Part shown: piece by piece, positions 45,002 to 54,109 of the stretch
Layout of the letters: each line of letters starts with the position of its first letter
How positions within the stretch are numbered: the stretch's first letter is position 1
DNA from: Bradyrhizobium canariense
GTDB taxonomy: Bacteria > Pseudomonadota > Alphaproteobacteria > Rhizobiales > Xanthobacteraceae
DNA length: 64,000 bases
Reading direction: 5' to 3'
Assembly: GCF_018130465.1 (NCBI RefSeq)
Contig: NZ_JAFCKJ010000004.1
Span: forward strand, 310,001-374,000
Made by a program: the position numbers and the translations under genes
The notes under the pieces: model-generated
Seen by the model: only the letters and a program-made list of their open reading frames with translations
Told to the model about the DNA's origin: nothing
Database searches by the model: none

Positions 45002-45907
45002 ATAGGGATTGATCAGCTTCTGCTGCTCGGCGCTGTGATGCACGAGCATGTCGATGAAGGTCCTGACCTTCGCCGACAGATGATGCCGGTGCGGGTAGAC
45101 CGCGTTCATCGACATTTCGACGGGACGATATTCGGGCAGAAGGCGAACGAGGTGACCGGCTTCGAGATCGTCCTGGACGAGAAAGCCCGCCATCAGGCAG
45201 ACGGCCGCGCCCTCCAGCGCCACCTTCCGCAAGGCCTCACCGCTGTTGGTGATGAAGCTGCCGGAGATGCGCACCGATGCCGGCGTGCCCTTGCGATCGA
45301 AGAAACGCCAATCGTCGCCGAACGGATAGTTCAAGTGACGAGCGCAATTGTGCGCGGTGAGCTCATCGAGCTTCTGCACACGACCGTGCCTTTCGAGATA
45401 GTCGTGCGAGCAGCACAGCACGTGGCGCCAGGTGGCGAGGCTGCGGACGATCAGGCTCGAATCCGGCGGCGCGGTCATGCGCAGGGCGACGTCATAGCCT
45501 TCTTCGATGAGGTCGATGTCGGCTTCGCCCATGCGCAGATCGATCTTGAGCTCCGGATAGATCGACAGGAGCTTCGCCACCACGGGCGCAACGAACGGCA
45601 CCATGTGCGTGGCGACGTGGATCCGTAGCGTGCCGCGGGGCACCGACTGCAAATCGCTCGCGATATCGTCGGCCTGCTCGATATCGGCGAGTATCTGGAT
45701 GCAGCGGTCGTAATAGGCCTTGCCGATCTCGGTGAGGTTGACCTTGCGCGTGGTGCGCTGAAGCAGCCTCACCCCGAGCCGGTCTTCCAGCGCCTGAACG
45801 TGATTGCTCACCATGGTGGTCGACATGTTGAGCTTGCGGGCTGCTGCAGAGAAGCCGCCGGTCTCGACCACCCGGCTGAAGACTTCGAGGCTGGTCAATC
45901 GGTCCAT
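44996..45907 (-). CDS. LysR-family transcriptional regulator
   Basis: A 303-residue LysR regulator of the CrgA/AaeR type. The helix-turn-helix is in residues 3-62 (GGFSAAARKLNMSTTMVSNHV), and a substrate domain follows with PRGTLRIHVATHMVPF and YDVALRMTAPPDSSL. It is divergent from an EmrAB-like efflux operon, so that is its probable target. The intergenic region holds five GATTATC/GATAATC motifs. No strong ribosome site precedes the ATG. Confidence 0.92.
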   Translation of the reverse strand: MDRLTSLEVFSRVVETGGFSAAARKLNMSTTMVSNHVQALEDRLGVRLLQRTTRKVNLTEIGKAYYDRCIQILADIEQADDIASDLQSVPRGTLRIHVATHMVPFVAPVVAKLLSIYPELKIDLRMGEADIDLIEEGYDVALRMTAPPDSSLIVRSLATWRHVLCCSHDYLERHGRVQKLDELTAHNCARHLNYPFGDDWRFFDRKGTPASVRISGSFITNSGEALRKVALEGAAVCLMAGFLVQDDLEAGHLVRLLPEYRPVEMSMNAVYPHRHHLSAKVRTFIDMLVHHSAEQQKLINPYS

Positions 45908-45914
45908 GCCGACT

Positions 45915-46129
45915 GATTATCCGCTCTTGGTCGATAATCGCAAGGAATTCCCTCGGATTATCCATCAGATCATCTCGCGGCATGGCGGATGCGTTAGCCG
46001 CAATCCCTCGACAGACGCGGCAATCGCTCTGGGGCAGTCGCGCATCCAGCTCGGTAGACCATAGGTCCAAGGTGAGATCCGGACTATCCACTCTCAGCGG
46101 ATAATCCTTCCGGTATTTTGCCGATTATC
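45915..46129. promoter_or_regulatory. Array of GATTATC / GATAATC motifs upstream of the efflux operon
   Basis: GATTATC occurs at 45915-45921, 45956-45962 and 46123-46129, and GATAATC at 45933-45939 and 46100-46106. The near-variant GACTATC lies at 46083-46089. They are clustered near both divergent genes and are separated by GC-rich filler. This pattern suits cooperative binding by the adjacent LysR regulator. Confidence 0.65.
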
Positions 46130-46178
46130 GATCGACCGAGGAAGACCGATAGTCTCAGCCAGCCGACAGGAGACTGCC

Positions 46179-47360
46179 ATGTCCGAGATGCCCCGCACCG
46201 AAAACTTCCAGCAAGCGACTGAAATAACTCAAGCTTCCCCCACGGCGCCGGTGCGTGGCCCGGCCAGGAATATCGTCCGGAGGGCGGCGTTGGTGCTTGC
46301 GCTCCTCGCGAGCACGGCAGCGATTGTCTATTGGGGACACGACTACTGGGTCAACGGCCGTTACCTCGAGACAACCGACGACGCCTATGTGAAGGCCGAC
46401 TCCACGATCATCGCGCCAAAGGTCTCGGGTTACATCGCGAAAGTGCTGGTCAGTGACAACGAAAAGGTCAAAGCGGGACAGGTGCTGGCGAAGATCGACG
46501 ACCGCGACTTCAAGGCGGCGCTCGACCAGGCCCGCGCCGATGTCGCTGCGGCGGAAGCGTCGGTGCGCAACCTCGACGCCCAGCTCGCACTCCAGCAGCC
46601 GATCATCGAGCAGAGCACGGCCGATGTCACCGCTGCGGACGCAAATCTGAAATTCGCGCAGGAGGAGCGCGCCCGCTACGACGACCTGATGAAGTCGGGC
46701 TCCGGCACGATTCAGCGCGCACAACAGACCGACGCTGCGTTGCGCGCCAGCAACGCGCAACTGCAACATGCCAAGTCGGGCCTCGTGGCCGCGCAACGCA
46801 AGGTCGACGTGCTTACCACCCAGCGCGCGCAGGCCACAGCCCAGCTCCAACACGCGCGCGCGGTCGCGGAGCAGGCGACGCTGAATCTCTCCTACACCGA
46901 GATTGCCGCGCCTGTCGACGGCACGGTCGGCGCCCGCTCGCTGCGCGTGGGACAGTTCGTGCAGGCCGGCACGCAATTGATGGCGGTGGTGCCACTCGAT
47001 GCGGTCTATGTGGTGGCGAATTTCAAGGAAACGCAGCTGACCCATGTCCGCGCCGGTCAGCCGGTCGAGCTGCACGTCGACAGTTTCCGCAACCAGACCC
47101 TGCGCGGCCATGTCGACAGCCTGTCGCCGGCGAGCGGCCTCGAATTCGCACTGCTGCCGCCCGACAATGCCACCGGCAATTTCACCAAGATCGTGCAGCG
47201 CGTGCCGGTGAAGATCGTGCTCGACGACCACCGCCTGACCGGGCTGCTGCGCCCCGGCATGTCGGCGGAGCCGACAGTCGACACCAAGGCGACCGTGCTG
47301 GCCGAGCGCGAAACGGCCAAGCGCCTCGCCGACAATGCGACGCGACCCAACGGAGGTTAA
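46179..47360 (+). CDS. HlyD-family membrane fusion protein (EmrA-like)
   Basis: A 393-residue periplasmic adaptor of an MFS efflux pump. One membrane helix lies at about residues 34-52. A biotinyl-lipoyl half motif follows in DDAYVKADSTIIAPKVSGYI, then a long coiled-coil hairpin (about 110-220) and the second half motif around YTEIAAPVDGTVGARS. It bridges inner and outer membranes. AGGAGA precedes the ATG. The pump gene EmrB-like starts 115 nt later. Confidence 0.92.
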   Translation: MSEMPRTENFQQATEITQASPTAPVRGPARNIVRRAALVLALLASTAAIVYWGHDYWVNGRYLETTDDAYVKADSTIIAPKVSGYIAKVLVSDNEKVKAGQVLAKIDDRDFKAALDQARADVAAAEASVRNLDAQLALQQPIIEQSTADVTAADANLKFAQEERARYDDLMKSGSGTIQRAQQTDAALRASNAQLQHAKSGLVAAQRKVDVLTTQRAQATAQLQHARAVAEQATLNLSYTEIAAPVDGTVGARSLRVGQFVQAGTQLMAVVPLDAVYVVANFKETQLTHVRAGQPVELHVDSFRNQTLRGHVDSLSPASGLEFALLPPDNATGNFTKIVQRVPVKIVLDDHRLTGLLRPGMSAEPTVDTKATVLAERETAKRLADNATRPNGG

Positions 47361-47475
47361 AGGCCAGCTCCGGCAGCATCATCAAGCCCTGCCGGACGAT
47401 CTTTGCCACGCTTCCTCGATTATCGAAACCATCCGCCCGATGCATCCTGTCTCCGTATCCGAGACGAGGCCCTTC

Positions 47476-49092
47476 ATGAGCACGCTCCAACCCGCCCTGA
47501 ACGCCGCTTCGGTCACCAGCATGCCTGCTCCGGCCGCAGCCGCCACACCCGCGGTTTCGACCAAGACCTGGATTGCCGTGATCGGCGCGACGCTCGGCGC
47601 CTTCATGGCGGTGCTGAACATCCAGATCGTCAATGCCTCGCTCGCCGACATCCAGGGCGCGATCGGCGCCGGCATCGACGACGGCGGCTGGATCTCGACC
47701 TCCTATCTGATCGCGGAGATCGTGGTGATCCCGCTCTCGGGCTGGCTGGCGCAGGTGTTCTCGATCCGAATCTATCTCCTCACCAACGCGGTCCTGTTCC
47801 TGGTCCTGTCGGCCGCCTGTGCCTTGGCGCAGGACCTGCCGCAGATGATCGTGCTGCGGGCGGTGCAGGGTTTTACCGGCGGCGTGCTGATCCCGATGGC
47901 GTTCACACTCATCATCACATTGCTGCCGCGCGGAAAGCAGCCGGTCGGCCTTGCGCTGTTCGCGCTGTCTGCGACGTTCGCGCCCGCGATCGGTCCGACC
48001 ATCGGCGGCTATCTCACCGAGAATTTTGGCTGGCAGTACATCTTCTACGTCAACGTCGTCCCTGGCGCGGTCATGGTCGGCATGCTCTGGTACGCGCTCG
48101 ATGCAAAGCCGATGAAGCTTGCGCTGCTGCGCGACGGTGACTGGGCCGGCATCATCACCATGGCGATCGGACTATCGGCGCTGCAGACCGTGCTCGAGGA
48201 AGGCAACAAGGACGACTGGTTCGGCTCGCCCTTCATCGTCAAGCTGTCTGTCATCGCGGCCGTGGCGCTGACCGCCTTCCTGATCATCGAGCTCACGGTG
48301 AAGAAGCCGCTCCTGAACCTGCGTCTGCTGGTCCGCCGCAATTTCGGCTTCGGCATGCTCGCGAACTTCCTGCTGGGAATCGCGCTCTACGGCTCGGTGT
48401 TCATCCTGCCGCAATATCTGGCCCGCATCCAGGGCTACAATGCCGAGCAGATCGGCATGGTGCTGGCCTGGACCGGCCTGCCGCAGCTCCTGCTGATCCC
48501 GCTGGTGCCGCGCCTGATGCAGAAGCTCGATGCGCGGCTCATCATCGGCGTCGGCTTCGTCCTGTTCGCGGCCTCCAACTTCATGAACATCTACATGACC
48601 GGCAACTATGCCGCCGATCAACTGCTCTGGCCCAATGTGGTTCGTGCGATCGGCCAGGCGCTGGTGATGGCGCCGCTGTCTGCGGTGGCGACCTCAGGCA
48701 TCGAACCGGAGAACGCGGGCTCGGCCTCCGGCCTGTTCAACATGATGCGCAATCTCGGTGGCGCCGTCGGCATCGCGCTGTTGCAGACCCTGCTGACCAA
48801 GCGCGAGCAGTATCACTCCAACGTGCTGATGCAGTCGGTCTCGCTGTTCGAGCAGGCGACGCGGACGCGGCTGGAACAGCTCACTCAATACTTCGTCAAT
48901 CACGGCGTCCTCGACCGTGCGGACGCGTCGCATCGCGGCTATGTTGCGATCGGCCATATCGTGCAGAAGCAGGCCTACATCCTCGCCTTCAGCGACACCT
49001 TCTATCTGCTCGGCGTGGCACTGATCGTCGCGCTGATCGCCACCCTCTTCCTGAAGAAGGCCGGCCATGCCTCGGCTGGCGGCGCCCACTGA
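47476..49092 (+). CDS. DHA2-family MFS drug efflux permease (EmrB-like)
   Basis: A 538-residue transporter with 14 predicted membrane segments. The DHA2 features are WISTSYLIAEIVVIPLSGWL near residue 65 and GFTGGVLIPMAFTLI, where motif C-like glycine/proline patterns occur (ATFAPAIGPTIGGYL). The substrates are probably hydrophobic toxic compounds. The ATG at 47476 is preferred; an ATG at 47440 and an open frame further up are possible. It works with the adaptor upstream. A CMD-family gene follows 29 nt after. Confidence 0.92.
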   Translation: MSTLQPALNAASVTSMPAPAAAATPAVSTKTWIAVIGATLGAFMAVLNIQIVNASLADIQGAIGAGIDDGGWISTSYLIAEIVVIPLSGWLAQVFSIRIYLLTNAVLFLVLSAACALAQDLPQMIVLRAVQGFTGGVLIPMAFTLIITLLPRGKQPVGLALFALSATFAPAIGPTIGGYLTENFGWQYIFYVNVVPGAVMVGMLWYALDAKPMKLALLRDGDWAGIITMAIGLSALQTVLEEGNKDDWFGSPFIVKLSVIAAVALTAFLIIELTVKKPLLNLRLLVRRNFGFGMLANFLLGIALYGSVFILPQYLARIQGYNAEQIGMVLAWTGLPQLLLIPLVPRLMQKLDARLIIGVGFVLFAASNFMNIYMTGNYAADQLLWPNVVRAIGQALVMAPLSAVATSGIEPENAGSASGLFNMMRNLGGAVGIALLQTLLTKREQYHSNVLMQSVSLFEQATRTRLEQLTQYFVNHGVLDRADASHRGYVAIGHIVQKQAYILAFSDTFYLLGVALIVALIATLFLKKAGHASAGGAH

Positions 49093-49121
49093 CATCAACC
49101 CAGCAAGCAAGGAGAACGACC

Positions 49122-49583
49122 ATGAAACCCCGCATGAATTTCTACCAGGCCGCACCCGAGACGATGAAGGCGCTGATGGCGCTGGAAGAGCAGATCCAGT
49201 CGACGGGCCTTGAGAAATCGCTGATCGAGCTCGTCAAGATCCGCGCGTCGCAGATCAACGGCTGTGCCTTCTGCATCAACATGCACACCGAGGACGCCCG
49301 CAAGCGCGGCGAGACCGAGCAGCGCATCTATCTGCTCAATGCCTGGCGCGAATCCCCGCTCTACACCGACCGCGAGCGCGCCGCGCTGGCCTGGACCGAA
49401 TCAGTGACGCTGATCTCCAAGACGCACGCGCCGGACGACGTCTACGAGCAGGTCCGCGCACAATTCTCCGATGCGGAGACGGTGAACCTGACCATGCTGA
49501 TCGGCGCCATCAATGCCTGGAACCGGCTCGCGATCGCGTTCCGTGCGGTTCACCCGGTGAAGGTGAAGGCGTCGGTGGCGTGA
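49122..49583 (+). CDS. Carboxymuconolactone decarboxylase family protein (AhpD-like)
   Basis: A 153-residue helical protein of the CMD/AhpD superfamily. The redox site is C48-A-F-C51 followed by H55 (NGCAFCINMHTED), as in AhpD-type peroxidase partners, so it is likelier a peroxidase or thiol protein than a decarboxylase. GGAGAACGACC lies before the ATG. It is the third gene of the LysR-linked efflux operon, so it may detoxify the compound that the pump exports or that induces it. Confidence 0.92.
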   Translation: MKPRMNFYQAAPETMKALMALEEQIQSTGLEKSLIELVKIRASQINGCAFCINMHTEDARKRGETEQRIYLLNAWRESPLYTDRERAALAWTESVTLISKTHAPDDVYEQVRAQFSDAETVNLTMLIGAINAWNRLAIAFRAVHPVKVKASVA

Positions 49584-49625
49584 GGTGCTGATGCATGAGG
49601 CCAAACTGCCTCCATACATTCGACT

Positions 49626-49728
49626 GTCATGCCCCGGCTTGACCGGGGCATCCAGTACGCCGCAGCTTCTCGAGTCAAGCACTCCCGTCACGGAGTAATG
49701 GATCGCCCGGTCAAGCCGGGCGATCACG
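49626..49728. repeat. Dispersed palindromic repeat, copy 1
   Basis: A 103-nt inverted element: GTCATGCCCCGGCTTGACCG at one end and CGGTCAAGCCGGGCGATCAC at the other. The left end is nearly identical to the repeat at 57145-57249. It lies between two convergent genes. Confidence 0.88.
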
Positions 49729-49742
49729 GCGAGGCCTGCTTT

Positions 49743-50603
49743 CTAAACCGCCGTCGCCTTGGCGAACTCCACGTAGATCTCGCGCAGCCGCGTCGCCATC
49801 GGGCCAGGCTTGCCATCGCCGACCTTCTTGCCGTCGATCGCAACCACCGGCTGGACGAACAGCGACGCCGAGGTGGCAAAGGCTTCCTTGGCGGCGAGCG
49901 CCTCGGCGACCGTGAAGGAACGCTCCTCGACGCGGAGCTGACGCTCTTCCGCCAGCGCCACCACCGCCTTGCGCGTGCAGCCCGGCAGGATCGCGTTGGA
50001 GTTCCTGCGGGTCACGATGACGTCGTCCTGAGTCAGGATGAACGCCGAGGACGAACCGCCTTCGGTGACGTAGCCGTCCTCCAGCATCCAGGCTTCGCCC
50101 GCACCGGCTTCGGCCGCGGCCTGTTTCGCCAGCACTTGCGCGAGCAGTGCCACGCTCTTGATGTCGCGCCGCTCCCAGCGGATGTCAGGCACGGTGATCA
50201 CATTGATGCCGGTCTTGGCCGAGGCGGCGTTGATGATGTCCTTCTCCGACGTGAACATCACCAGGCTCGACTTGACGTCGCCCTTGGGGAAGGCGAAGTC
50301 GCGACCCTTGTCGGCGCCACGGGTGACCTGGAGATAGACGAGGCCGCTCTCGACCTTGTTGCGCGCGATCAGCTCCTTCTGGAGCTCGGTGATGCGCTCG
50401 ACCGTCTCGGGCAGCTTCAGCTGGATCTCGCCGACCGAGCGCTCCAGCCGCGTCAGATGCGAGGCATTGTCGACCAGCTTGCCGTCGAGCACGGCGGAGA
50501 CCTCGTAGATGCCGTCGGCAAACAGGAAGCCGCGATCGAGGACCGAAATTTTGGCGTCCGAAAGCGGGACGAATGAGCCGTTGACATAGGCGATCGAGTC
50601 CAA
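49743..50603 (-). CDS. D-amino-acid transaminase-like class IV aminotransferase
   Basis: A 286-residue PLP enzyme of fold type IV. K149 in RRDIKSVALL is the PLP lysine, and the N-terminal AYVNGSFVPLSDAKISVLD and FLFADGIYEV resemble D-amino-acid transaminases more than branched-chain enzymes. The TEGGSSSAFIL and LPGCTRKAV stretches complete the family set. The start is TTG with AGGAGA 7 nt upstream. It follows the ABC transporter genes on the same strand, 206 nt downstream, separated by a repeat. Confidence 0.88.
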   Translation of the reverse strand: MDSIAYVNGSFVPLSDAKISVLDRGFLFADGIYEVSAVLDGKLVDNASHLTRLERSVGEIQLKLPETVERITELQKELIARNKVESGLVYLQVTRGADKGRDFAFPKGDVKSSLVMFTSEKDIINAASAKTGINVITVPDIRWERRDIKSVALLAQVLAKQAAAEAGAGEAWMLEDGYVTEGGSSSAFILTQDDVIVTRRNSNAILPGCTRKAVVALAEERQLRVEERSFTVAEALAAKEAFATSASLFVQPVVAIDGKKVGDGKPGPMATRLREIYVEFAKATAV

Positions 50604-50675
50604 GGCAGGTCTCCTGGCGGGAAGAGAGATTTGGTGCGGTTATACGGGATTTGGCGACGCCCTGAAACCCTCAAC

Positions 50676-50803
50676 CGTCATTCCGGGGCGGCGCGAAGCG
50701 GCGAACTATGATGCGCAATCGCGCATCAGAGAATCCATTTCACCTCATGTACAGCCGCCCGATGACTTCCGGGCCAGCGCCTTCGGCGCATCCCGGAATG
50801 ACG
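50676..50803. repeat. Inverted repeat between the ABC ATPase and the transaminase
   Basis: A perfect 12-nt pair, CGTCATTCCGGG (50676-50687) and CCCGGAATGACG (50792-50803), frames a 104-nt internal part with smaller repeats. It is another dispersed-repeat type familiar from Bradyrhizobium. It may end transcription of the transporter. Confidence 0.8.
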
Positions 50804-50809
50804 AGAGAA

Positions 50810-51541
50810 TTAATGCGACAGGATCTTCGACAGGAATTTCTGCGCGCGGTCGCTGCGGGGCTTGCCGAAGAAATCGTCCTTCGGAGCGTCCTCGACGATC
50901 TCGCCGCGGTCCATGAAGATGACGCGGTTGGCGACCTTGCGGGCAAAACCCATCTCGTGGGTGACGACCATCATGGTCATGCCCTCATGGGCGAGGTCCA
51001 CCATGACGTCGAGCACCTCGCTCACCATTTCGGGGTCGAGCGCCGAGGTCGGCTCGTCGAACAGCATGACAATGGGGTCCATCGCGAGCGCGCGGGCGAT
51101 CGCCACCCGTTGCTGCTGGCCACCGGACAGGTTGGCGGGAAACTTTTGCGCCTGTTCCTTCAGGCCGACGCGCTCGAGCAGCTGCATGCCTTTCGCCATC
51201 GCCTTGTCGCGCGACCGGTCGAGCACCTTCTGCTGTGCGAGGCAGAGATTGTCGATGATCTTCAGATGCGGAAACAGCTCGAAGTGCTGAAACACCATAC
51301 CGACCCGCGAGCGCAGCTTCGGCAGATTGGTCCTGGGATCGTTGACCTTGGTGCCATCGACGCTGATGTCGCCTTTCTGGAACGGCTCCAGCGCGTTGAC
51401 GCATTTGATCAGCGTCGACTTGCCCGATCCTGACGGACCGCAGACCACGACCACCTCGCCCTTGGTGACGCTGGTGGTGCAGTCGGTCAGCACCTGGAAG
51501 CTCGGGCTATACCATTTGTCGACGTGGCTGATCTCGATCAT
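50810..51541 (-). CDS. Polar amino acid ABC transporter, ATP-binding protein
   Basis: A 243-residue ABC ATPase of the GltL/GlnQ group. Walker A is GPSGSGKST, the Q-loop is [10 protein letters not shown], the signature is LSGGQQQR, and Walker B is VMLFDEPTS with THEMGFA for the H-loop. The ATG at 51541 begins MIEISHV. It is 8 nt after permease 2 in the transporter operon, whose order is binding protein, permease, permease, ATPase. A longer in-frame extension upstream is noncoding. Confidence 0.95.
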   Translation of the reverse strand: MIEISHVDKWYSPSFQVLTDCTTSVTKGEVVVVCGPSGSGKSTLIKCVNALEPFQKGDISVDGTKVNDPRTNLPKLRSRVGMVFQHFELFPHLKIIDNLCLAQQKVLDRSRDKAMAKGMQLLERVGLKEQAQKFPANLSGGQQQRVAIARALAMDPIVMLFDEPTSALDPEMVSEVLDVMVDLAHEGMTMMVVTHEMGFARKVANRVIFMDRGEIVEDAPKDDFFGKPRSDRAQKFLSKILSH

Positions 51542-51549
51542 GACAAACT

Positions 51550-52242
51550 CTATCGAATGATGGCGATGCGGGCCTGGAGGCGGCGAACGCCGAAGGACGC
51601 GACACAGGAGATGGTGAAGTAGACGATTGCAGCGAACAGGTACATCTCGACCAGGCGACCGTCGCGCTGCGCGACCTTGCTCGCAGCACCGAGGAAATCC
51701 GTAATCGACAGCACGTAGACCAGCGATGTGTCCTGGAACAGCACGATGGTCTGCGTGATCAGCACCGGCAGCATGTTGCGGAAGGCCTGCGGCAGCACGA
51801 CGTAGCGCATGGTCTGGGCGTAGGTCAGGCCGAGCGCGTTGGCTGCGGCCGGCTGGCCGCGCGAGATCGACTGGATGCCGGCACGCATGATCTCGGAGAA
51901 GTACGCGGCCTCGAACATGATGAAGGTGATGAGCGAGGACGCAAACGCGCCGACGCTGATCGGGCGCGACGCGCCGGTTACCCACTGCCCGATATAGGGC
52001 ACCAGGAAGTAGAACCAGAAGATCACCAGCACCAGCGGCAGCGAGCGCATGAAGTCGACATAGACGCCGGCGATGCGGCCCAGGATCTTGAAGCCCGAGA
52101 GCCGCATCAGCGCGATTGCCGTGCCGAAGATCAGGCCGCCGAGCGCGGAGAGTGCCGTCAATGTCACCGTGAACGTCATGCCCTCGTAGAAAAGATAAGG
52201 CAGCGAGCGACGGACGACCTCGAAATCGAAATTGCTGAACAT
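51550..52242 (-). CDS. Polar amino acid ABC transporter, permease 2
   Basis: A 230-residue permease with about five membrane segments. The inner-membrane EAA loop is [23 protein letters not shown], split here as the coupling helix. It belongs to the HisM/GltK family. GGGGAAATAGC precedes the ATG, and the gene lies 4 nt after permease 1. The C-terminus of the gene is 8 nt from the ATPase start. Confidence 0.95.
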   Translation of the reverse strand: MFSNFDFEVVRRSLPYLFYEGMTFTVTLTALSALGGLIFGTAIALMRLSGFKILGRIAGVYVDFMRSLPLVLVIFWFYFLVPYIGQWVTGASRPISVGAFASSLITFIMFEAAYFSEIMRAGIQSISRGQPAAANALGLTYAQTMRYVVLPQAFRNMLPVLITQTIVLFQDTSLVYVLSITDFLGAASKVAQRDGRLVEMYLFAAIVYFTISCVASFGVRRLQARIAIIR

Positions 52243-52246
52243 GGTG

Positions 52247-52978
52247 CTATTTCCCCGTGATGTAGCCGGGGATCGCGACGTAGCGCTCGAGGAAGCGCAT
52301 CGAGGTCACGACAACGGCGTTGACGAGGAGATAGAGAAGGGTCGCGGCGGTGAAGGCCTCGAACACCTGGAACGAGAATTCCTGCATCGAGCGCGCCTGT
52401 CCGGTCAGCTCAAGCAAACCGATGGTGATGGCCACGGCCGTGTTCTTGATGGTGTTGAGGAACTCGGACGTCAGCGGCGGCAGGATGATGCGGAACGCCA
52501 TCGGCAGCAGCACGTAACGATAGCCCTGTATGGTGGTCAGGCCGAGCGCGGTCGCGGCCATCTTCTGCCCGCGCGGCAGCGAGCCGATGCCGGCCTGCAA
52601 CTGCACGGCGACGCGGGCCGACATGAAGAAGCCGATGCCGATCGCCGCCGTCCAGAACGGCGCATTCGGCAGTTGCTTCAACCAGAGCCCGGCAGCCTTC
52701 GGCAGCAGTTCCGGCAGCACGAAGAACCACAGGAAGAGCTGCACCAGCAGCGGCATGTTGCGGAAGAATTCGACATAGGCAAAGCCGAACCAGTACGCCC
52801 CCTTCGACGGCAGCGTGCGCATCACGCCGACGATCGATCCGGTGATCAGCGCGATGATCCAGGCGAGCGCCCCCGTCTTGAGGGTCAGCACCAGGCCCGA
52901 CAACAGCATGTCGAGATAGGTGCCGGTCCCCATCGGGTTCGGCTCGAAGAAAATTCCCCAGTTCCAGTGGTAGTTCAC
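52247..52978 (-). CDS. Polar amino acid ABC transporter, permease 1
   Basis: A 243-residue permease of the HisQ/GltJ type with about five to six membrane segments. FFRNMPLLVQLFLWFFVLP is typical of amino acid permeases, and the EAA-loop ARVAVQLQAGIGSLPRGQK follows. The start is GTG with GGGGGACAC upstream. It lies 128 nt after the binding protein gene, with a stable stem-loop between. Confidence 0.95.
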   Translation of the reverse strand: MNYHWNWGIFFEPNPMGTGTYLDMLLSGLVLTLKTGALAWIIALITGSIVGVMRTLPSKGAYWFGFAYVEFFRNMPLLVQLFLWFFVLPELLPKAAGLWLKQLPNAPFWTAAIGIGFFMSARVAVQLQAGIGSLPRGQKMAATALGLTTIQGYRYVLLPMAFRIILPPLTSEFLNTIKNTAVAITIGLLELTGQARSMQEFSFQVFEAFTAATLLYLLVNAVVVTSMRFLERYVAIPGYITGK

Positions 52979-53067
52979 GTGTCCCCCGCGCGAACGCGCC
53001 AGTCATGGATGTCCCGGCGCCTATGCAAATGTCCGGCCACTCTCCCTCAAGAATGGCCGGAATATGC

Positions 53068-53095
53068 CGCCTCTCCCCGCAAGCGGGGAGAGGCG
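53068..53095 (-). promoter_or_regulatory. Stem-loop between the binding protein and permease genes
   Basis: Perfect 13-nt arms CGCCTCTCCCCGC and GCGGGGAGAGGCG around a 2-nt loop, 11 nt after the binding-protein stop codon. No T-run follows on the coding strand, so it is less likely a terminator than an mRNA-stabilising or processing site, which would allow more binding protein than permease. Confidence 0.7.
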
Positions 53096-53106
53096 AACAA
53101 CTCAGC

Positions 53107-54018
53107 TTACTTATAGTCGTCCGGGTTTGGCGAGTCCGAGGGTTTCGCGAACTCGTTCTTCAGTTCGGCCGAGATCGGGGTGTTGAGGTTGAGGCCCTTC
53201 GGCGGGATTTTGGTGGTGAACCACTTCTCGTAGATCTTCTGACCCTCACCGGAGGTATAGAGCGCGGCAGTCGCCGCATCGACCACCTTCTTGAACGGCG
53301 CGTCGTCCTTGCGCAGCATGATGCCGTAGGGCTCAGGCTTGGAGAACGCATCCTTCGAGATGACGTAGTCGTCGGGCGACTTCGAGCCGGCAACGAGGCT
53401 CGCGAGCAGGATGTCGTCCATCACGAAGGCGACGGCGCGATCGGTCTCGACCATCAGGAAGGATTCGGCGTGGTCCTTGGCCGGGATGATGTTGGCGCCG
53501 AGGCTTTTCGCAACGTTGGCTTCGGTGAGCTGCTTGATGTTGGTGGTGCCGGCGGTGGAGACCACCGTCTTGCCCTTGAGATCGTCGATCGACTTCAGGC
53601 CGCTCGACTTCTTGAACACGTAGCGGCTGGCGGTCAGGAAGTGGGTGTTGGTAAAGGCGACCTGCTTCTGGCGCTCGGCGTTGTTGGTGGTCGAGCCGCA
53701 TTCGAGGTCGATGGTTCCGTTGGCCATCAGCGGAATACGCGTCGCCGAGGTCACCGGGTTGAGCTTGACCTCGAGCTTGTCGAGCTTGAGCTCCTTCTTC
53801 ACGGCGTCGACGATCTTGTAGCAGATGTCCATCGCGAACCCGACGGGCTTCTGGTTGTCGTCGAGATAGGAGAACGGGATCGAGGAGTCGCGGAAGCCCA
53901 GCGTGATGGCGCCGGTGTCCTTGATGTTCTTCAGCGTGCCGGTCAGCTCCTGGGCTCCGGCCTGGCTGACAGCGAAGGTCGCGGCGAGCGCGAGGCCGAT
54001 GCTACGGAAATGTTTCAC
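53107..54018 (-). CDS. Polar amino acid ABC transporter, periplasmic binding protein
   Basis: A 303-residue periplasmic binding protein of the GltI/glutamate-aspartate group. The signal peptide is MKHFRSIGLALAATFA, cut near AGAQEL. ITLGFRDSSIPFSYLDD and GYxPVGFAMDIC-like regions mark the SBP_bac_3 fold, and ECGSTTNNAERQ is typical of GltI. The start is GTG with AGGGG 8 nt upstream. It heads the transporter operon; a peptidase gene ends 91 nt upstream. Confidence 0.93.
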   Translation of the reverse strand: MKHFRSIGLALAATFAVSQAGAQELTGTLKNIKDTGAITLGFRDSSIPFSYLDDNQKPVGFAMDICYKIVDAVKKELKLDKLEVKLNPVTSATRIPLMANGTIDLECGSTTNNAERQKQVAFTNTHFLTASRYVFKKSSGLKSIDDLKGKTVVSTAGTTNIKQLTEANVAKSLGANIIPAKDHAESFLMVETDRAVAFVMDDILLASLVAGSKSPDDYVISKDAFSKPEPYGIMLRKDDAPFKKVVDAATAALYTSGEGQKIYEKWFTTKIPPKGLNLNTPISAELKNEFAKPSDSPNPDDYK

Positions 54019-54109
54019 TTTTTTGTCCCCTTTCAGGATGATGCCGGCGGGATGCAAGCACAAATTGGGTTGGAATAGAATGTGACTTTTGGCTGGATCG
54101 CGGCTCCGG

